Assembly: GCA_002796995.1 (NCBI GenBank)
Contig: PEKW01000007.1
Location: 248,001 to 312,000, forward strand
DNA: 64,000 bases
Source of the DNA: Rhizobium sp.
GTDB taxonomy: Bacteria; Pseudomonadota; Alphaproteobacteria; Rhizobiales; Rhizobiaceae
Direction of reading: 5' to 3'
Below the pieces are notes generated by a model, which was not told where the DNA came from, did not search any database, and saw only the letters and a list, made by a program, of their open reading frames with translations. Both the position numbers and the translations under genes were made by a program. Below are positions 31,494-39,917 of the stretch, piece by piece; position 1 is the stretch's first letter, and every line of letters begins with the position of its first letter.

Positions 31494-31559
31494 TTTCGCT
31501 CCTTGGGTTCTGCCGGCCGGTCACGCCGCGCCTTCGCAGGCGGCAGCCCGTCACCACCA

Positions 31560-31691
31560 TCAGAGCAGGATGAGAACGGCCACAAGAAACACGACGGCCG
31601 AGACTGCCGCGACCGGCGCCATGCGTTCAGCAAGGGCGCTGGCTGCGGTTTTACGGCGCTGGCCGGCCGGATTGTCCAGAACGTGAGCCAT
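31560..31691 (-). CDS. Predicted 43-residue single-span membrane protein
   Basis: The track ORF (31560-31790) starts too early. The ATG at 31691 has an AGGAGG ribosome site just before it and gives MAHVLDNPAGQRRKTAASAL followed by one hydrophobic helix to the C-terminus (PVAAVSAVVFLVAVLILL). The basic N-terminal part suggests a cytoplasmic N-terminus. It begins 13 bases after the 62-residue ORF and precedes the acyl-CoA-dehydrogenase-like gene, so the three look like one operon. Function unknown. Confidence 0.6.
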   Translation of the reverse strand: MAHVLDNPAGQRRKTAASALAERMAPVAAVSAVVFLVAVLILL

Positions 31692-31704
31692 GATAGCCTC
31701 CTGG

Positions 31705-31893
31705 CTAGAGTACGGGAAACATGCCCCAGAAGAAATGCTCCTGGTCCCGGGCGTGTTCCGCCGGCGTGTCGGTCTTCGCATCCGGGGCATCCGCCGGAAG
31801 TCTGCGGTCGCCGGACTGGTGGCGGTCGGTCGGCTTGGCCCGCCGCGTGATCCCGAACAGATCGAAGGAAAAGCTGTCTATACCCATCGGCAT
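31705..31893 (-). CDS. Small hypothetical protein, 62 residues
   Basis: The frame from the ATG at 31893 has an AGGAGGA ribosome site seven bases upstream. It encodes a protein with a hydrophobic/aromatic N-terminus (MGIDSFSFDLFGI), a charged middle and an aromatic tail (EHFFWGMFPVL). I do not recognise the family. The good ribosome site, the tight spacing to the next small gene and the structured ends argue that it is real. It is the first gene downstream of the AT-rich promoter element at 31961. Confidence 0.55.
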   Translation of the reverse strand: MPMGIDSFSFDLFGITRRAKPTDRHQSGDRRLPADAPDAKTDTPAEHARDQEHFFWGMFPVL

Positions 31894-31960
31894 GCCTCAT
31901 TCCTCCTGCTGCGCCCATCATGGGCTGATGTCGCAGTGTCGCCGCATTTTCATCGGCCGT

Positions 31961-31994
31961 CAATATTTTCTATAAAAACACTATTCTATTATGG
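31961..31994 (-). promoter_or_regulatory. AT-rich element upstream of small-protein operon
   Basis: CAATATTTTCTATA starts a 34-base AT-rich stretch 68 bases upstream of the 62-residue gene. Its first 14 bases match those upstream of the second ssuA copy (39281) with one difference. A shared operator or a shared -10 region in an otherwise GC-rich sequence would explain this. Confidence 0.5.
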
Positions 31995-32071
31995 CGGACG
32001 CCTTGGGCACAGCGTTTCCCGCACCGGGCAGGTCAGAGCAAAAGTGCGAGAACCGGCGGCAGGCCGCCGCA

Positions 32072-32620
32072 TCAACCGTCGAGCGATACATAGCGCCCGT
32101 TGCCGTAGACCAGCGAGCCGCCACCCAGGATGCGCAGCCCGACGACACGACCGATGACGATGGCATGGCTGTGCCGCTCCAACACCTCTTCGACCTCGCA
32201 GTCGATGGCGGACGCCGCATCCTCGAGAACCGGCGCACCGGAGGCGAGCGTGGTCCAGGAGGACCCGCGATAGCGATCCGGCCCCTTCAGGCCGCCCCTC
32301 CCGGCAAACTGGTTGGCGAGCCCTTCATGCAGCGGGCCGACGACGTTGACGCAGAAATGGCCGAAGCGCTCGACTACCGACCACGTCGAGGAGGTGCGAT
32401 TGAGCGAGACCAGCATGCGCGGCGGCTCCACGGAGAGCGCGGTCGCCGAGGTAACGGTCGCGCCGGTGCGCGCTTCGCCTTCGCCAGCCGTGACGATGCT
32501 GACCCCGCCGCCCAGATGGCGCAATGCGGCCTTGAGGCCGTCCGCGTCGACGGAAGGTTCTGCGGCGTCAAAGACCGGTTCGTGTCTGACCTGGCCCAGA
32601 TTGATAAGAGAGCGGTTCAT
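32072..32620 (-). CDS. Flavin reductase (DIM6/NTAB-type FMN reductase)
   Basis: Flavin-reductase-like domain protein, 182 residues. Typical features are LRHLGGGVSIVTAGEG, SVEPPRMLVSLNRTSSTWSVVE, FCVNVV and the terminal SLVYGNGRY. Such enzymes use NAD(P)H to make free reduced flavin for two-component monooxygenases. Here SsuD, encoded about 3.5 kb further along, and perhaps the acyl-CoA-dehydrogenase-like protein are candidate users. It is not related to classic SsuE by sequence. Divergent from the YdhS-like gene. Confidence 0.88.
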   Translation of the reverse strand: MNRSLINLGQVRHEPVFDAAEPSVDADGLKAALRHLGGGVSIVTAGEGEARTGATVTSATALSVEPPRMLVSLNRTSSTWSVVERFGHFCVNVVGPLHEGLANQFAGRGGLKGPDRYRGSSWTTLASGAPVLEDAASAIDCEVEEVLERHSHAIVIGRVVGLRILGGGSLVYGNGRYVSLDG

Positions 32621-32690
32621 CGGGAGCTCCGTGAAGGGTGGCGATCGGTGTCTGGAACCTTTCTAGCAGTGCAGACTTACTCTCCGTAGA

Positions 32691-32731
32691 CATTCGTTTT
32701 TATAATCTATATATTTTGTAGAAAATAAGCC
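32691..32731. promoter_or_regulatory. AT-rich element in flavin reductase / YdhS-like divergent promoter
   Basis: A 41-base AT-rich stretch between the divergent genes. On the minus strand it contains ATTTTCTACAAAA, which matches ATTTTCTATAAAA at 31964 with one difference. It also carries CTATAT on the plus strand, a rhizobial -10-like hexamer. Confidence 0.45.
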
Positions 32732-32792
32732 TGCATGTTCCCGTTGGGGAACGACGTCGTAGCCGTGAGGCTTCAGCTGAAGGGAGAACGCC

Positions 32793-34265
32793 ATGCTGCG
32801 AATGACCCTGCCCTCTGAAAGACCCATGATTTCCACCGGTCACGGATCGTGCCGGGTCGCCATCATCGGCGGCGGCTTCGCCGGTGCCTCGCTCGCCCGC
32901 CAGCTGGCGATCGCCGAGGATTGGGACGACCAGCAGATCACCGTCTTTGAGCCGCGCGCCAGCCTCGGCGCCGGCCTTGCCTATGACACCGCGGATCCCG
33001 CTCTCCGGCTGAACGTCGAGGCCTCGCGGATGCGGGCCATTCCCGGAGAGCCCGACGCGTTCGTCCGCTGGCTTGAACTGAGCGGAACGAAGGAGGCCGA
33101 CCCCGGTTCGCAGGTCGGCAGCGGCAGCATTTATGCCCGCCGATCCGACTTCGGCCGCTTCATGGCCGAGCGTATGCAGCCTCCTCTCGACCGCGGCATC
33201 GTGCGGCATGTGCAGGAGCGGGTCGAGAAGATCACGCGGTCGGGACCGCGATGGCGCGTGACCGGCAATCGCGGAACCGAGATCGTCGCCGACATCGTCG
33301 TGGTTGCCACGAGCCATCCCAAGCCCAAGGCGCCAGGCATGATTGCTCAGGCGCTCAACGGTCATCCGCGTTTCATCACCGATCCTTCGCGCACCGATTT
33401 GCTCGCCCATATTAGCCCGGACGAGCGGGTCTTTGTCCTGGGAGCGGGCCTCACGGCCTTCGACGTCGTCGCGTCCTTGCGAAGCCGCGGGCACACCGGC
33501 AGGATCGTCGCCTTCTCCCGTTACGGCTTGTTGCCGCAGCCCCAGGTCGGCGGCGCACTTGCGCCGACGGGAAGCTTTGTCAATCCGTCCGCGACGAGCG
33601 CACCCGGCCTTCTTCGACGCGTGCGTCTCGCGATCGCCGAGGCCGAGCGTTCGGGCCTTCCCTGGCAGAGCGTCTTCGATGCGCTCAGGCAGCAGGGGCA
33701 GACCATCTGGCAGGCACTGCCGTACCAAGAGCAGGCGCGTTTCCTGCGCCATCTGCGCCGGCGCTTCGAAACCCACCGCTACCGTATGCCGCCGCAGGTC
33801 GCGGACCTCATTGCCCAGAACATGCGGAACGGTAGCCTCATTGCGCGGGCCGGGCGGATCTGCCGGGTGGAGCGCGCGCCCGATGCGATTTCCATCGACC
33901 TGATCGTCAAGCCGGACGGCGTCGTCGAACGGCAATCCTTCGAATGGGTGGTGGTGGCAACCGGACCCGATCATACGGCCGCGATCGGCTCGCAGCCCTA
34001 TCTTGCCGAACTCGATCGCCAGGGCATCCTGAAAGCCGACGAGCACGGCCTCGGCATCGCCTGCGACCGGGAAAGCCGCGCCATCGGTCTCGACGGCCAT
34101 CCGACCGAAGGCCTCTTCATCGCCGGTCCGCTCGCCCGTGGCACGTTCGGCGAGCTGACCGGCGTTCCGGAGATCGCGGCCCAGTGCGAACAGATCGCCC
34201 GGCGCATCATCGAAACCGTCAATGGCTGTCGTCCCGGCTGTCGCCCGATGATGCACCACTCCTAG
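32793..34265 (+). CDS. YdhS-like FAD/NAD(P)-binding protein
   Basis: COG4529-type protein of 490 residues. It has an N-terminal FAD-binding Rossmann motif (CRVAIIGGGFAGASLARQL), the family stretch LGAGLAYDTADPALRLNVEASRM and a second nucleotide-binding region (VFVLGAGLTAFDVVASL). Near the end, GLFIAGPLARGTFGELTGVPE is typical. Family members have no firmly known reaction and occur often in sulfur-utilisation clusters. AAGGGAGAA precedes the ATG at 32793. It is followed by the terminator at 34273. Confidence 0.85.
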   Translation: MLRMTLPSERPMISTGHGSCRVAIIGGGFAGASLARQLAIAEDWDDQQITVFEPRASLGAGLAYDTADPALRLNVEASRMRAIPGEPDAFVRWLELSGTKEADPGSQVGSGSIYARRSDFGRFMAERMQPPLDRGIVRHVQERVEKITRSGPRWRVTGNRGTEIVADIVVVATSHPKPKAPGMIAQALNGHPRFITDPSRTDLLAHISPDERVFVLGAGLTAFDVVASLRSRGHTGRIVAFSRYGLLPQPQVGGALAPTGSFVNPSATSAPGLLRRVRLAIAEAERSGLPWQSVFDALRQQGQTIWQALPYQEQARFLRHLRRRFETHRYRMPPQVADLIAQNMRNGSLIARAGRICRVERAPDAISIDLIVKPDGVVERQSFEWVVVATGPDHTAAIGSQPYLAELDRQGILKADEHGLGIACDRESRAIGLDGHPTEGLFIAGPLARGTFGELTGVPEIAAQCEQIARRIIETVNGCRPGCRPMMHHS

Positions 34266-34272
34266 AATGGAA

Positions 34273-34300
34273 AAGGCCCCCGACACGGTCCGGGGGCCTT
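34273..34300. terminator. Terminator between YdhS-like gene and ssuB
   Basis: AAGGCCCCCG pairs perfectly with CGGGGGCCTT around an 8-base loop. On the minus strand the stem is followed by two further T residues, so it fits the end of the ssu operon best. It may also stop transcription of the convergent YdhS-like gene. Confidence 0.8.
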
Positions 34301-34358
34301 CGAACGTCCCGGCCAGGCGCCTCAGGCATTTCCGAGGATCGCCTCCAGCAACTGCCGT

Positions 34359-35144
34359 TCAAGCGCGGCAAGCTCTGGATCCGTGACGCCGCGGATGCGC
34401 TGCCTCAACCTCGACATCGAGCGCAATCCGCCCCTCGTCGAGCACGATCACCCGGTCGGCCAGATTGACCGCCTCGCTGACGTCGTGGGTGACGAGCACG
34501 GCCGTGAATCCCAGTTCGCGCCAGACGCGGGCCACGAGCTGTTGCATGGTGATGCGCGTCAGCGCGTCGAGCGCGCCGAGCGGTTCGTCCAGCACGAGCA
34601 GGCCCGGCTTGCTGACCAGAGACCGGGCGAGCGCCACGCGCTGCCGCTGCCCGCCCGACAGGCGCGAAGGCCATTGATCGGCCTTTTCCGAAAGCTGTAC
34701 TTCCTCGAGCGCCGCCAGCGCCTCGCGGCGGGCCCCGTCCCTGTCGACGCCTTCGCCGAGGCCGACCAGAACGTTGTCGAGCACGGTCGCCCAAGGGAGC
34801 AGCCGCGGCTCCTGGAAGACGATGCGTGCATTGGGCACGGCCTCGACGCCCGACAAGTCGGAGAAGGCGATCGTGCCGCCGCTCTGCTCGTCCAGGCCGA
34901 CCAGCAGGCGAAGCAGCGTGCTCTTGCCGCAACCGCTCTTGCCGACGATGGCGATGAACTGGCCGGCGGGCACGTCGAGATCGATGCCGCGCAGGACCTT
35001 GTTTTGACCGAAGGACTTCTCGACGTTGCGAAGCCGGATCGCCACCGGCCCGGCGGCCGTTGCTGCTTGCCGCGTCACCGCATGATCGCCCGCCGCTTCG
35101 GATGGGTCTGGCCGTTCCGCCAGGGCATAAGAGGTCTGTCGCAT
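34359..35144 (-). CDS. ssuB: Sulfonate ABC transporter ATP-binding protein, C-terminus frameshifted
   Basis: ATPase for aliphatic sulfonate uptake. Walker [11 protein letters not shown], signature [16 protein letters not shown], Walker [16 protein letters not shown] and the switch region [14 protein letters not shown] are intact. The frame then drifts at [12 protein letters not shown] and stops at 34359. The neighbouring frame continues with [18 protein letters not shown] and stops at 34322, close to the terminator, and this matches the usual SsuB C-terminus. One base appears to be missing near 34380. Start 35144 is chosen over the track start for its GAGGAT site. The core should still fold. 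Confidence 0.88.
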   Translation of the reverse strand: MRQTSYALAERPDPSEAAGDHAVTRQAATAAGPVAIRLRNVEKSFGQNKVLRGIDLDVPAGQFIAIVGKSGCGKSTLLRLLVGLDEQSGGTIAFSDLSGVEAVPNARIVFQEPRLLPWATVLDNVLVGLGEGVDRDGARREALAALEEVQLSEKADQWPSRLSGGQRQRVALARSLVSKPGLLVLDEPLGALDALTRITMQQLVARVWRELGFTAVLVTHDVSEAVNLADRVIVLDEGRIALDVEVEAAHPRRHGSRACRA

Positions 35145-35157
35145 GATCGGGCGATCC

Positions 35158-35994
35158 TCATTTCTGATAGACGGGGTTCCATGACAGGCTGTAGCGCTCC
35201 AGCGCCCGGGCAATCATGTCGGCGAGCTTGCCAAGGGCCGCGTAGATCAGCAGCGACAGGACGACGACATCCGTCATCATGAATTCGCGCGCCTCGTTCG
35301 CCATGTGGCCGATCCCCGAGGAGGCGGCGATCGATTCCGAGACAATGAGCGTCAGCCACATGATGCCGAGCGCGTAACGCAGACCGACGAAGATCGACGG
35401 CAGCGCACCCGGCAGGATCACCTTGCGGAAAAGCGTGAGGCTGCTCATGCCATAGATCCGGCCCATCTCGAGGAGGTCACGATCGACGTTGCGCACGCCG
35501 TGGAACGTGTTGAGGTAGACGGGGAAGAGCACGCCGAGCGCAGTAAGGAACAGCTTAGATTCCTCGCCGATGCCGAACCACAGGATGACCAGCGGGATCA
35601 TCGCCAGATGCGGAATGGTGCGCAGCATCTGCAGGGTCGTGTCCGTCAGCTGCTCCGACAGCTTCGAAACTCCGTTGGCGATGCCGAGCGCCAGACCGAT
35701 CGATCCGCCGACGACAAGGCCGGCCAATGCCCGAGCACCGCTGACGGCGATGTCATGCACCAGGGCGCCCGAGCTCAGCTGATCGACGAAGGCGAGGCCC
35801 ACATCGGTCGGGGCGGGCATGATCCGCGAGGATATCCAGCCAAGGGAGGAAAGGAGCTGCCACGCCACGACGACGACGGCGGGCAGCAGATATGGCAAGA
35901 GCCCCGAGGGCTGGATCCTCGGCAGGCTGAAGCCGGGTATTGTGAGGCGGGCGCGGCGCGCCTCCGCATCGGTCACGATCTCATATGCCGTCAT
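35158..35994 (-). CDS. ssuC: Sulfonate ABC transporter permease
   Basis: Inner-membrane permease of 278 residues with a hydrophobic core starting at [17 protein letters not shown]. The coupling loop [31 protein letters not shown] is the SsuC/TauC form of the EAA motif. It lies between ssuD and ssuB in the usual ssu order, 13 bases before ssuB. Confidence 0.93.
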   Translation of the reverse strand: MTAYEIVTDAEARRARLTIPGFSLPRIQPSGLLPYLLPAVVVVAWQLLSSLGWISSRIMPAPTDVGLAFVDQLSSGALVHDIAVSGARALAGLVVGGSIGLALGIANGVSKLSEQLTDTTLQMLRTIPHLAMIPLVILWFGIGEESKLFLTALGVLFPVYLNTFHGVRNVDRDLLEMGRIYGMSSLTLFRKVILPGALPSIFVGLRYALGIMWLTLIVSESIAASSGIGHMANEAREFMMTDVVVLSLLIYAALGKLADMIARALERYSLSWNPVYQK

Positions 35995-36074
35995 GTCCTG
36001 TCTCCTGGTCGGAAGGTTTTGCCACCCGGCATGCCGGGCGGCCGAAGCGCGAAAGACGTATCGGTCACGTAGGA

Positions 36075-37244
36075 TCAGGAACCGGATACGAGCCTGACAT
36101 TGCCGCCATGGCCGCCGCCGCCGAACACCTGGCGTTCGCCGAAGGACGAGCGGATCTGGTTTCGCGGGCCGCCAAGACCGATTTCCGGGAAGAGCAGCTC
36201 GGAGACGGTGTAGGCCTCCTCCAGATGCGGATAGCCGGAGGCGACGATCGTATCGATGCCCAGCGCCTGGTATTCGCGCAGGCGCGCGGCGACGGTCTTC
36301 GGCGAGCCGACCAGCGCCGTGCCGGCCCCCGAACGGACGAGACCGATACCGGCCCAGAGATTGGGCGAGACTTCCAGCTTGTCGCGCCGGCCGTTGTGAA
36401 GCGCCGCCATGCGCGCCTGGCCGACGGAATCGGAGTTCCTGGCAAAGGCCTCCTGGGCCGCGGCGATCGCCTCATCGGAGAGTTTGGATATCAGCTTGTC
36501 GGCGGCGGCCCAGGCCTCGTCGTCCGTCTCGCGAACGATGAAGTGCAGGCGGATGCCGAAGCTTGCCTCCTTGCCCCTGGCGGCTGCGGCCTTGCGGACG
36601 GAGGTGATCTTCTCGGCCACCTGCGCCGGCGGCTCGCCCCAGGTCAGGTACTTGTCGACGCGACCGCCGGCAAAGTCGATCGCCGCATCCGACGAGCCGC
36701 CGAAATAGAGCGGCGGGCGCGGTTCCTGGACCGGCGGGATACCGAGCTGGGCATTCAGAGCCTTGATATACTTGCCGTCGAGATTGGCCTTGCCGGTCTC
36801 GATCAGCTGATTGAAGACCTGGAAGAACTCGTCCGCATGGGCGTAGCGTTCGTCATGCGGCAGGAAGATGCCGTCGCCCGCCAGTTCCTGGGGGCTGCCG
36901 CCCACCACGATGTTCAGCAGCAGGCGTCCATTGGAGACGCGGTCGAGCGTCGAGGCCAGACGCGCATAATAGGCGGGCGAAGCCGTGCCGGGACGGATGG
37001 CGACGAGGAATTTCAGCTTCTCGGTGACGGCCGCAAGATGGCCGGCCAGCACGAAGGATTCCTCGCAGGCGACACCGGTCGGGATCAGCACGCCGGTATA
37101 GCCGAGGCGGTTGGCGGCGATGGCGATCTCGCGGAAATAGCCCGGATCGGCCGGCCGGCTGCGATCGTCGGAACCGAGATAGGATCCGTCACCCGAGGTC
37201 GGGATGAACCAGAGGAAGTCGAGGGGCTTTTCAGTCTTGGTCAT
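36075..37244 (-). CDS. ssuD: FMNH2-dependent alkanesulfonate monooxygenase
   Basis: Two-component luciferase-like enzyme that cleaves alkanesulfonates to aldehyde and sulfite with reduced FMN. The 389-residue sequence follows SsuD closely: [81 protein letters not shown] and [15 protein letters not shown]. It receives reduced flavin from a separate reductase. The one at 32072 is the nearest candidate. Confidence 0.95.
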   Translation of the reverse strand: MTKTEKPLDFLWFIPTSGDGSYLGSDDRSRPADPGYFREIAIAANRLGYTGVLIPTGVACEESFVLAGHLAAVTEKLKFLVAIRPGTASPAYYARLASTLDRVSNGRLLLNIVVGGSPQELAGDGIFLPHDERYAHADEFFQVFNQLIETGKANLDGKYIKALNAQLGIPPVQEPRPPLYFGGSSDAAIDFAGGRVDKYLTWGEPPAQVAEKITSVRKAAAARGKEASFGIRLHFIVRETDDEAWAAADKLISKLSDEAIAAAQEAFARNSDSVGQARMAALHNGRRDKLEVSPNLWAGIGLVRSGAGTALVGSPKTVAARLREYQALGIDTIVASGYPHLEEAYTVSELLFPEIGLGGPRNQIRSSFGERQVFGGGGHGGNVRLVSGS

Positions 37245-37269
37245 GTCCAGGTCCTTTCAGGATTGGGGG

Positions 37270-38235
37270 TCAGCTGGCCTTCGGCCGCCAGACGATGTCG
37301 GAAATGGTGAGCTTCTTCGGCAGGATGCCAAGGCCGTGGAACTCGTCGGCCAGCGCCTGCTGATAGGAGATCGCTTCATCGGTCAGGGGATGAACCCTGC
37401 CGAGGTCGGCGCCCTTGCGGGTCAGCACCGTACGCGTCACCTCGATCGGAACGCCGGTGATTTCCGAGAGGGCGGAAATCGTCTCCTCGATGTGCGATTG
37501 CGCCCAGGCGCCGGTCTTTGCCAGTTCGTCGATGACCTCCGACAGCACGTCGGGATTGGCGGCCGTGAAGTCGCCATTGCCGAAGTAGAAGCTCCAGCTG
37601 TCGACGATTCCCTCCGCGGTGGTCAGCACGCGCGTCTGCGGATCGGCTTCGGCGATCGCGTAGTAGGGATCCCAGATCGCCCAGGCGTCGATGCTGCCGG
37701 TCTTGAAGGCGGCGGCCGCATCCGGCGGAGGAAGGTCGATCGCCTCGACGTCGCTCACCGCCAGACCCGCCTTGCGCAGCGCCTTGACGGTGAAATTATG
37801 GGCGCTGGATCCGCGCTTGAACGCGACTTTCCTGCCCTTCAGATCTTCGAGCGAAGCGATCGGCGAGTCCTTGTGAACCAGGATGGCCGAGCCCGTCGAG
37901 GGGCCGCGATAGGTGCCGACATAGAGCAGGTTGCCGCCGGCGGCCTGGGCGAAGAGCGGCGGAACGTCGCCGGTCGGGCCGAAGTCGAGCGAGCCGGCAC
38001 CCAGCGCTTCGAGCAGCGGCGGACCGGAAGTGAATTCCGACCAGGTGACGCTGATGCCGCGCGGCGCCAGCCTTTTTTCGAGTGCGCCCGTACGCTTCGC
38101 CAGCGCGAGCACGCCATTCTTCTGCCAGCCGATCCGAAACTCGGTCGCCGCCGCCCGGGCGGGGCGGAGGGCCGGCATGGACAGCGTGGTCGCCGCCGCT
38201 CCGATCAGTGCCAAACTTTGCCTGCGCGTGATCAT
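37270..38235 (-). CDS. ssuA: Sulfonate-binding protein (first copy)
   Basis: Periplasmic substrate-binding protein of 321 residues. The N-terminus has a twin-arginine-like or Sec signal (MITRRQSLALIGAAATTLSM). The mature part shows IGWQKNGVLALAKRTGALEKRL, WSEFTSGPPLLEALGAGSLDFG and the conserved DIDLPPPDAAAAF-type region. It is strongly similar along its whole length to the next gene upstream, a tandem duplicate. Located between ssuD and that copy. Confidence 0.93.
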   Translation of the reverse strand: MITRRQSLALIGAAATTLSMPALRPARAAATEFRIGWQKNGVLALAKRTGALEKRLAPRGISVTWSEFTSGPPLLEALGAGSLDFGPTGDVPPLFAQAAGGNLLYVGTYRGPSTGSAILVHKDSPIASLEDLKGRKVAFKRGSSAHNFTVKALRKAGLAVSDVEAIDLPPPDAAAAFKTGSIDAWAIWDPYYAIAEADPQTRVLTTAEGIVDSWSFYFGNGDFTAANPDVLSEVIDELAKTGAWAQSHIEETISALSEITGVPIEVTRTVLTRKGADLGRVHPLTDEAISYQQALADEFHGLGILPKKLTISDIVWRPKAS

Positions 38236-38264
38236 GGTCTTTCTCCAATTTGGGTTGGCGGGGA

Positions 38265-39227
38265 TCAGCTGGCCTTGGGGCGCCAGACGATGTCCGAGAT
38301 GGCGAGCTTCTTCGGCAGGACGCCGAGCGCATGGAAGTCGTCGGCGAGCGCCTGCTGATAGGCGACGGCCTCCTCCGACACAGTGCCGACCTTGCCGAGA
38401 TCGGATCCGGCGCGAGTCAGCGTCACTCGGGTCACGTCGGCGGGAACTCCGGTGATTTCCGACAGTGCCGCGGTGGTTGCCTCGATGTCCGCTTGGGCGG
38501 CCGTGCCGACTTTGGCGAGCTCATCGAGGATCTCGGTGGTCAGTTGCGGATTCTGCGACGCGAAGGCGCCATTGCCGAGGAAGTAGCCCCAGGCCTCGAC
38601 GATGCCCTCCGAGGTGGTCAGCAGGCGGGCGTTCGGGTCCTTCTCGGCGATGGCGAAATAGGGATCCCAGATCGACCAGGCGTCTACGCTGCCGGTCTTG
38701 AAGGCGGCGGCCGCATCGGGTGGCGGCAGGTCGACGCTTTCGACGTCGTCCGGGGTCAGACCGGCCTTGGCCAAGGCCTTGAAGGCGAAATTATGGGCGC
38801 TCGATCCACGCTTGTAGGCGAGCCTGACGCCCTTGAGATCGGCCAGCGTCTTGATCGGGGAATCCTTGTGGACGAGGATGCCGTGGAAGGCGGCCGGCGG
38901 CTTGTAGGTGCCGACATAGACGAGATCACCGCCCGCAGCCTGGGCAAAGAGCGGCGGCACGTCGCCGGTCGGGCCGAAATCGAGCGCTCCGGCACCGAGT
39001 GCTTCGAGCAGCGGCGGACCAGAGGTGAACTCCGACCATTCGATGCCGATGCCGCGGTCGGCAAAGCGCTTTTCCAGCGCGCCCTGCTGCTTGGCAAGCG
39101 CCAGCACACCGAACTTCTGCCAGCCGATGCGTATGGTCTTCGCCTCTGCCGACGCCGCCCGCGGGAGTGGCAGGCTGGTTACGGCAAGGGCTGCGGCAAG
39201 CTTGAGACCCTGTCTCCTGGTAATCAT
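38265..39227 (-). CDS. Sulfonate-binding protein (second copy)
   Basis: Paralogue of the adjacent ssuA: 320 residues with the same blocks, such as EFTSGPPLLEALGAGALDFG and the identical C-terminal ISDIVWRPKAS. The signal peptide begins MITRRQGLKLAAALAVTSLP. The start at 39227 is chosen because GGAGA precedes it and the track extension lacks signal-peptide character. It is promoter-proximal in the ssu operon. Differences lie mainly around residues 100-115 and in the C-terminal third, which may give the two copies different sulfonate preferences. Confidence 0.92.
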   Translation of the reverse strand: MITRRQGLKLAAALAVTSLPLPRAASAEAKTIRIGWQKFGVLALAKQQGALEKRFADRGIGIEWSEFTSGPPLLEALGAGALDFGPTGDVPPLFAQAAGGDLVYVGTYKPPAAFHGILVHKDSPIKTLADLKGVRLAYKRGSSAHNFAFKALAKAGLTPDDVESVDLPPPDAAAAFKTGSVDAWSIWDPYFAIAEKDPNARLLTTSEGIVEAWGYFLGNGAFASQNPQLTTEILDELAKVGTAAQADIEATTAALSEITGVPADVTRVTLTRAGSDLGKVGTVSEEAVAYQQALADDFHALGVLPKKLAISDIVWRPKAS

Positions 39228-39280
39228 CTTTATCTCCATTGCGGGCCGGACGCGGCCGAACTGAACCAATGGAGCCAAGG

Positions 39281-39317
39281 CAATATTCTCTATAGTTTTT
39301 GTAAGGAATTTTATTCC
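39281..39317 (-). promoter_or_regulatory. AT-rich element upstream of ssu operon
   Basis: CAATATTCTCTATA, 54 bases before the ssu operon start, repeats the element at 31961 with one mismatch. It is followed by GGAAT-TTT-ATTCC (39305-39317), a perfect 5-base inverted repeat with a 3-base spacer. The rest of the 303-base gap to the receiver gene (39318-39530) shows nothing I can name. Confidence 0.5.
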
Positions 39318-39530
39318 AGCGGATAGGGTGGCGCGGAAATTATCCGTCGCGTCATGCACGGCTGTTGGAGATCATTCGTCGGCGGGGAACTTTTGCGGGC
39401 GATTCTGGAACGGCCATGCCGATATGATCCGCGTCCTTGGCGATGACTAAATGCAGACGCGGAAAACCAGCGGTCTATGCCGCGGGTCTCCTGTCTGTTG
39501 AAGGGGCGTCGCGCTTGACCCTGGAGGTTT

Positions 39531-39911
39531 CTACGGCTTGAGGCCCTGCATGGTGGCGACGAGGCGCGACATGTCGGAAGGCTTGCCGATGTTTTCGACG
39601 CCGGCAAAGGCGGCTTCGTAGGCCAGGTCCTGGGGATCGCCCGCGCTGGCCAGGACGAAGGGGATTTCCTGGGATTTCAGATAGGCCGCCACTGGCGTCA
39701 CCCGATCCCCACCCAGATTGACGTCGAGGACAGCCGCGTCCGGACGAACGTCGCCCAAAAGCCGGAACGCATCGTCGATGGACGCTGCCGGCCCGAGAAC
39801 CTCGAATCCGGCACTTGCCAGCACATCGGCGATGTCCATAGCGATGAAAAGCTCGTCCTCTACGACAAGCACGCGAAACTCAGGGGTCGGATCGGCGGGA
39901 GAGATGGTCAT
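39531..39911 (-). CDS. Single-domain response regulator
   Basis: A 126-residue receiver domain with nothing attached. The acidic pocket is VVEDE (E18, D19), the phosphoacceptor is D63 in AAVLDVNLGG, and a Lys follows in IGKPSD. It starts six bases after the HWE kinase stop, so the two are co-transcribed and probably partners. With no output domain it likely acts by protein contact or as a phosphate sink. Confidence 0.9.
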   Translation of the reverse strand: MTISPADPTPEFRVLVVEDELFIAMDIADVLASAGFEVLGPAASIDDAFRLLGDVRPDAAVLDVNLGGDRVTPVAAYLKSQEIPFVLASAGDPQDLAYEAAFAGVENIGKPSDMSRLVATMQGLKP

Positions 39912-39917
39912 CAGGCC

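Noticed and set aside
34322-34385. Programmed frameshifting as the explanation for ssuB
   Set aside because: No slippery heptamer or downstream structure is visible at the site. A lost base is simpler.
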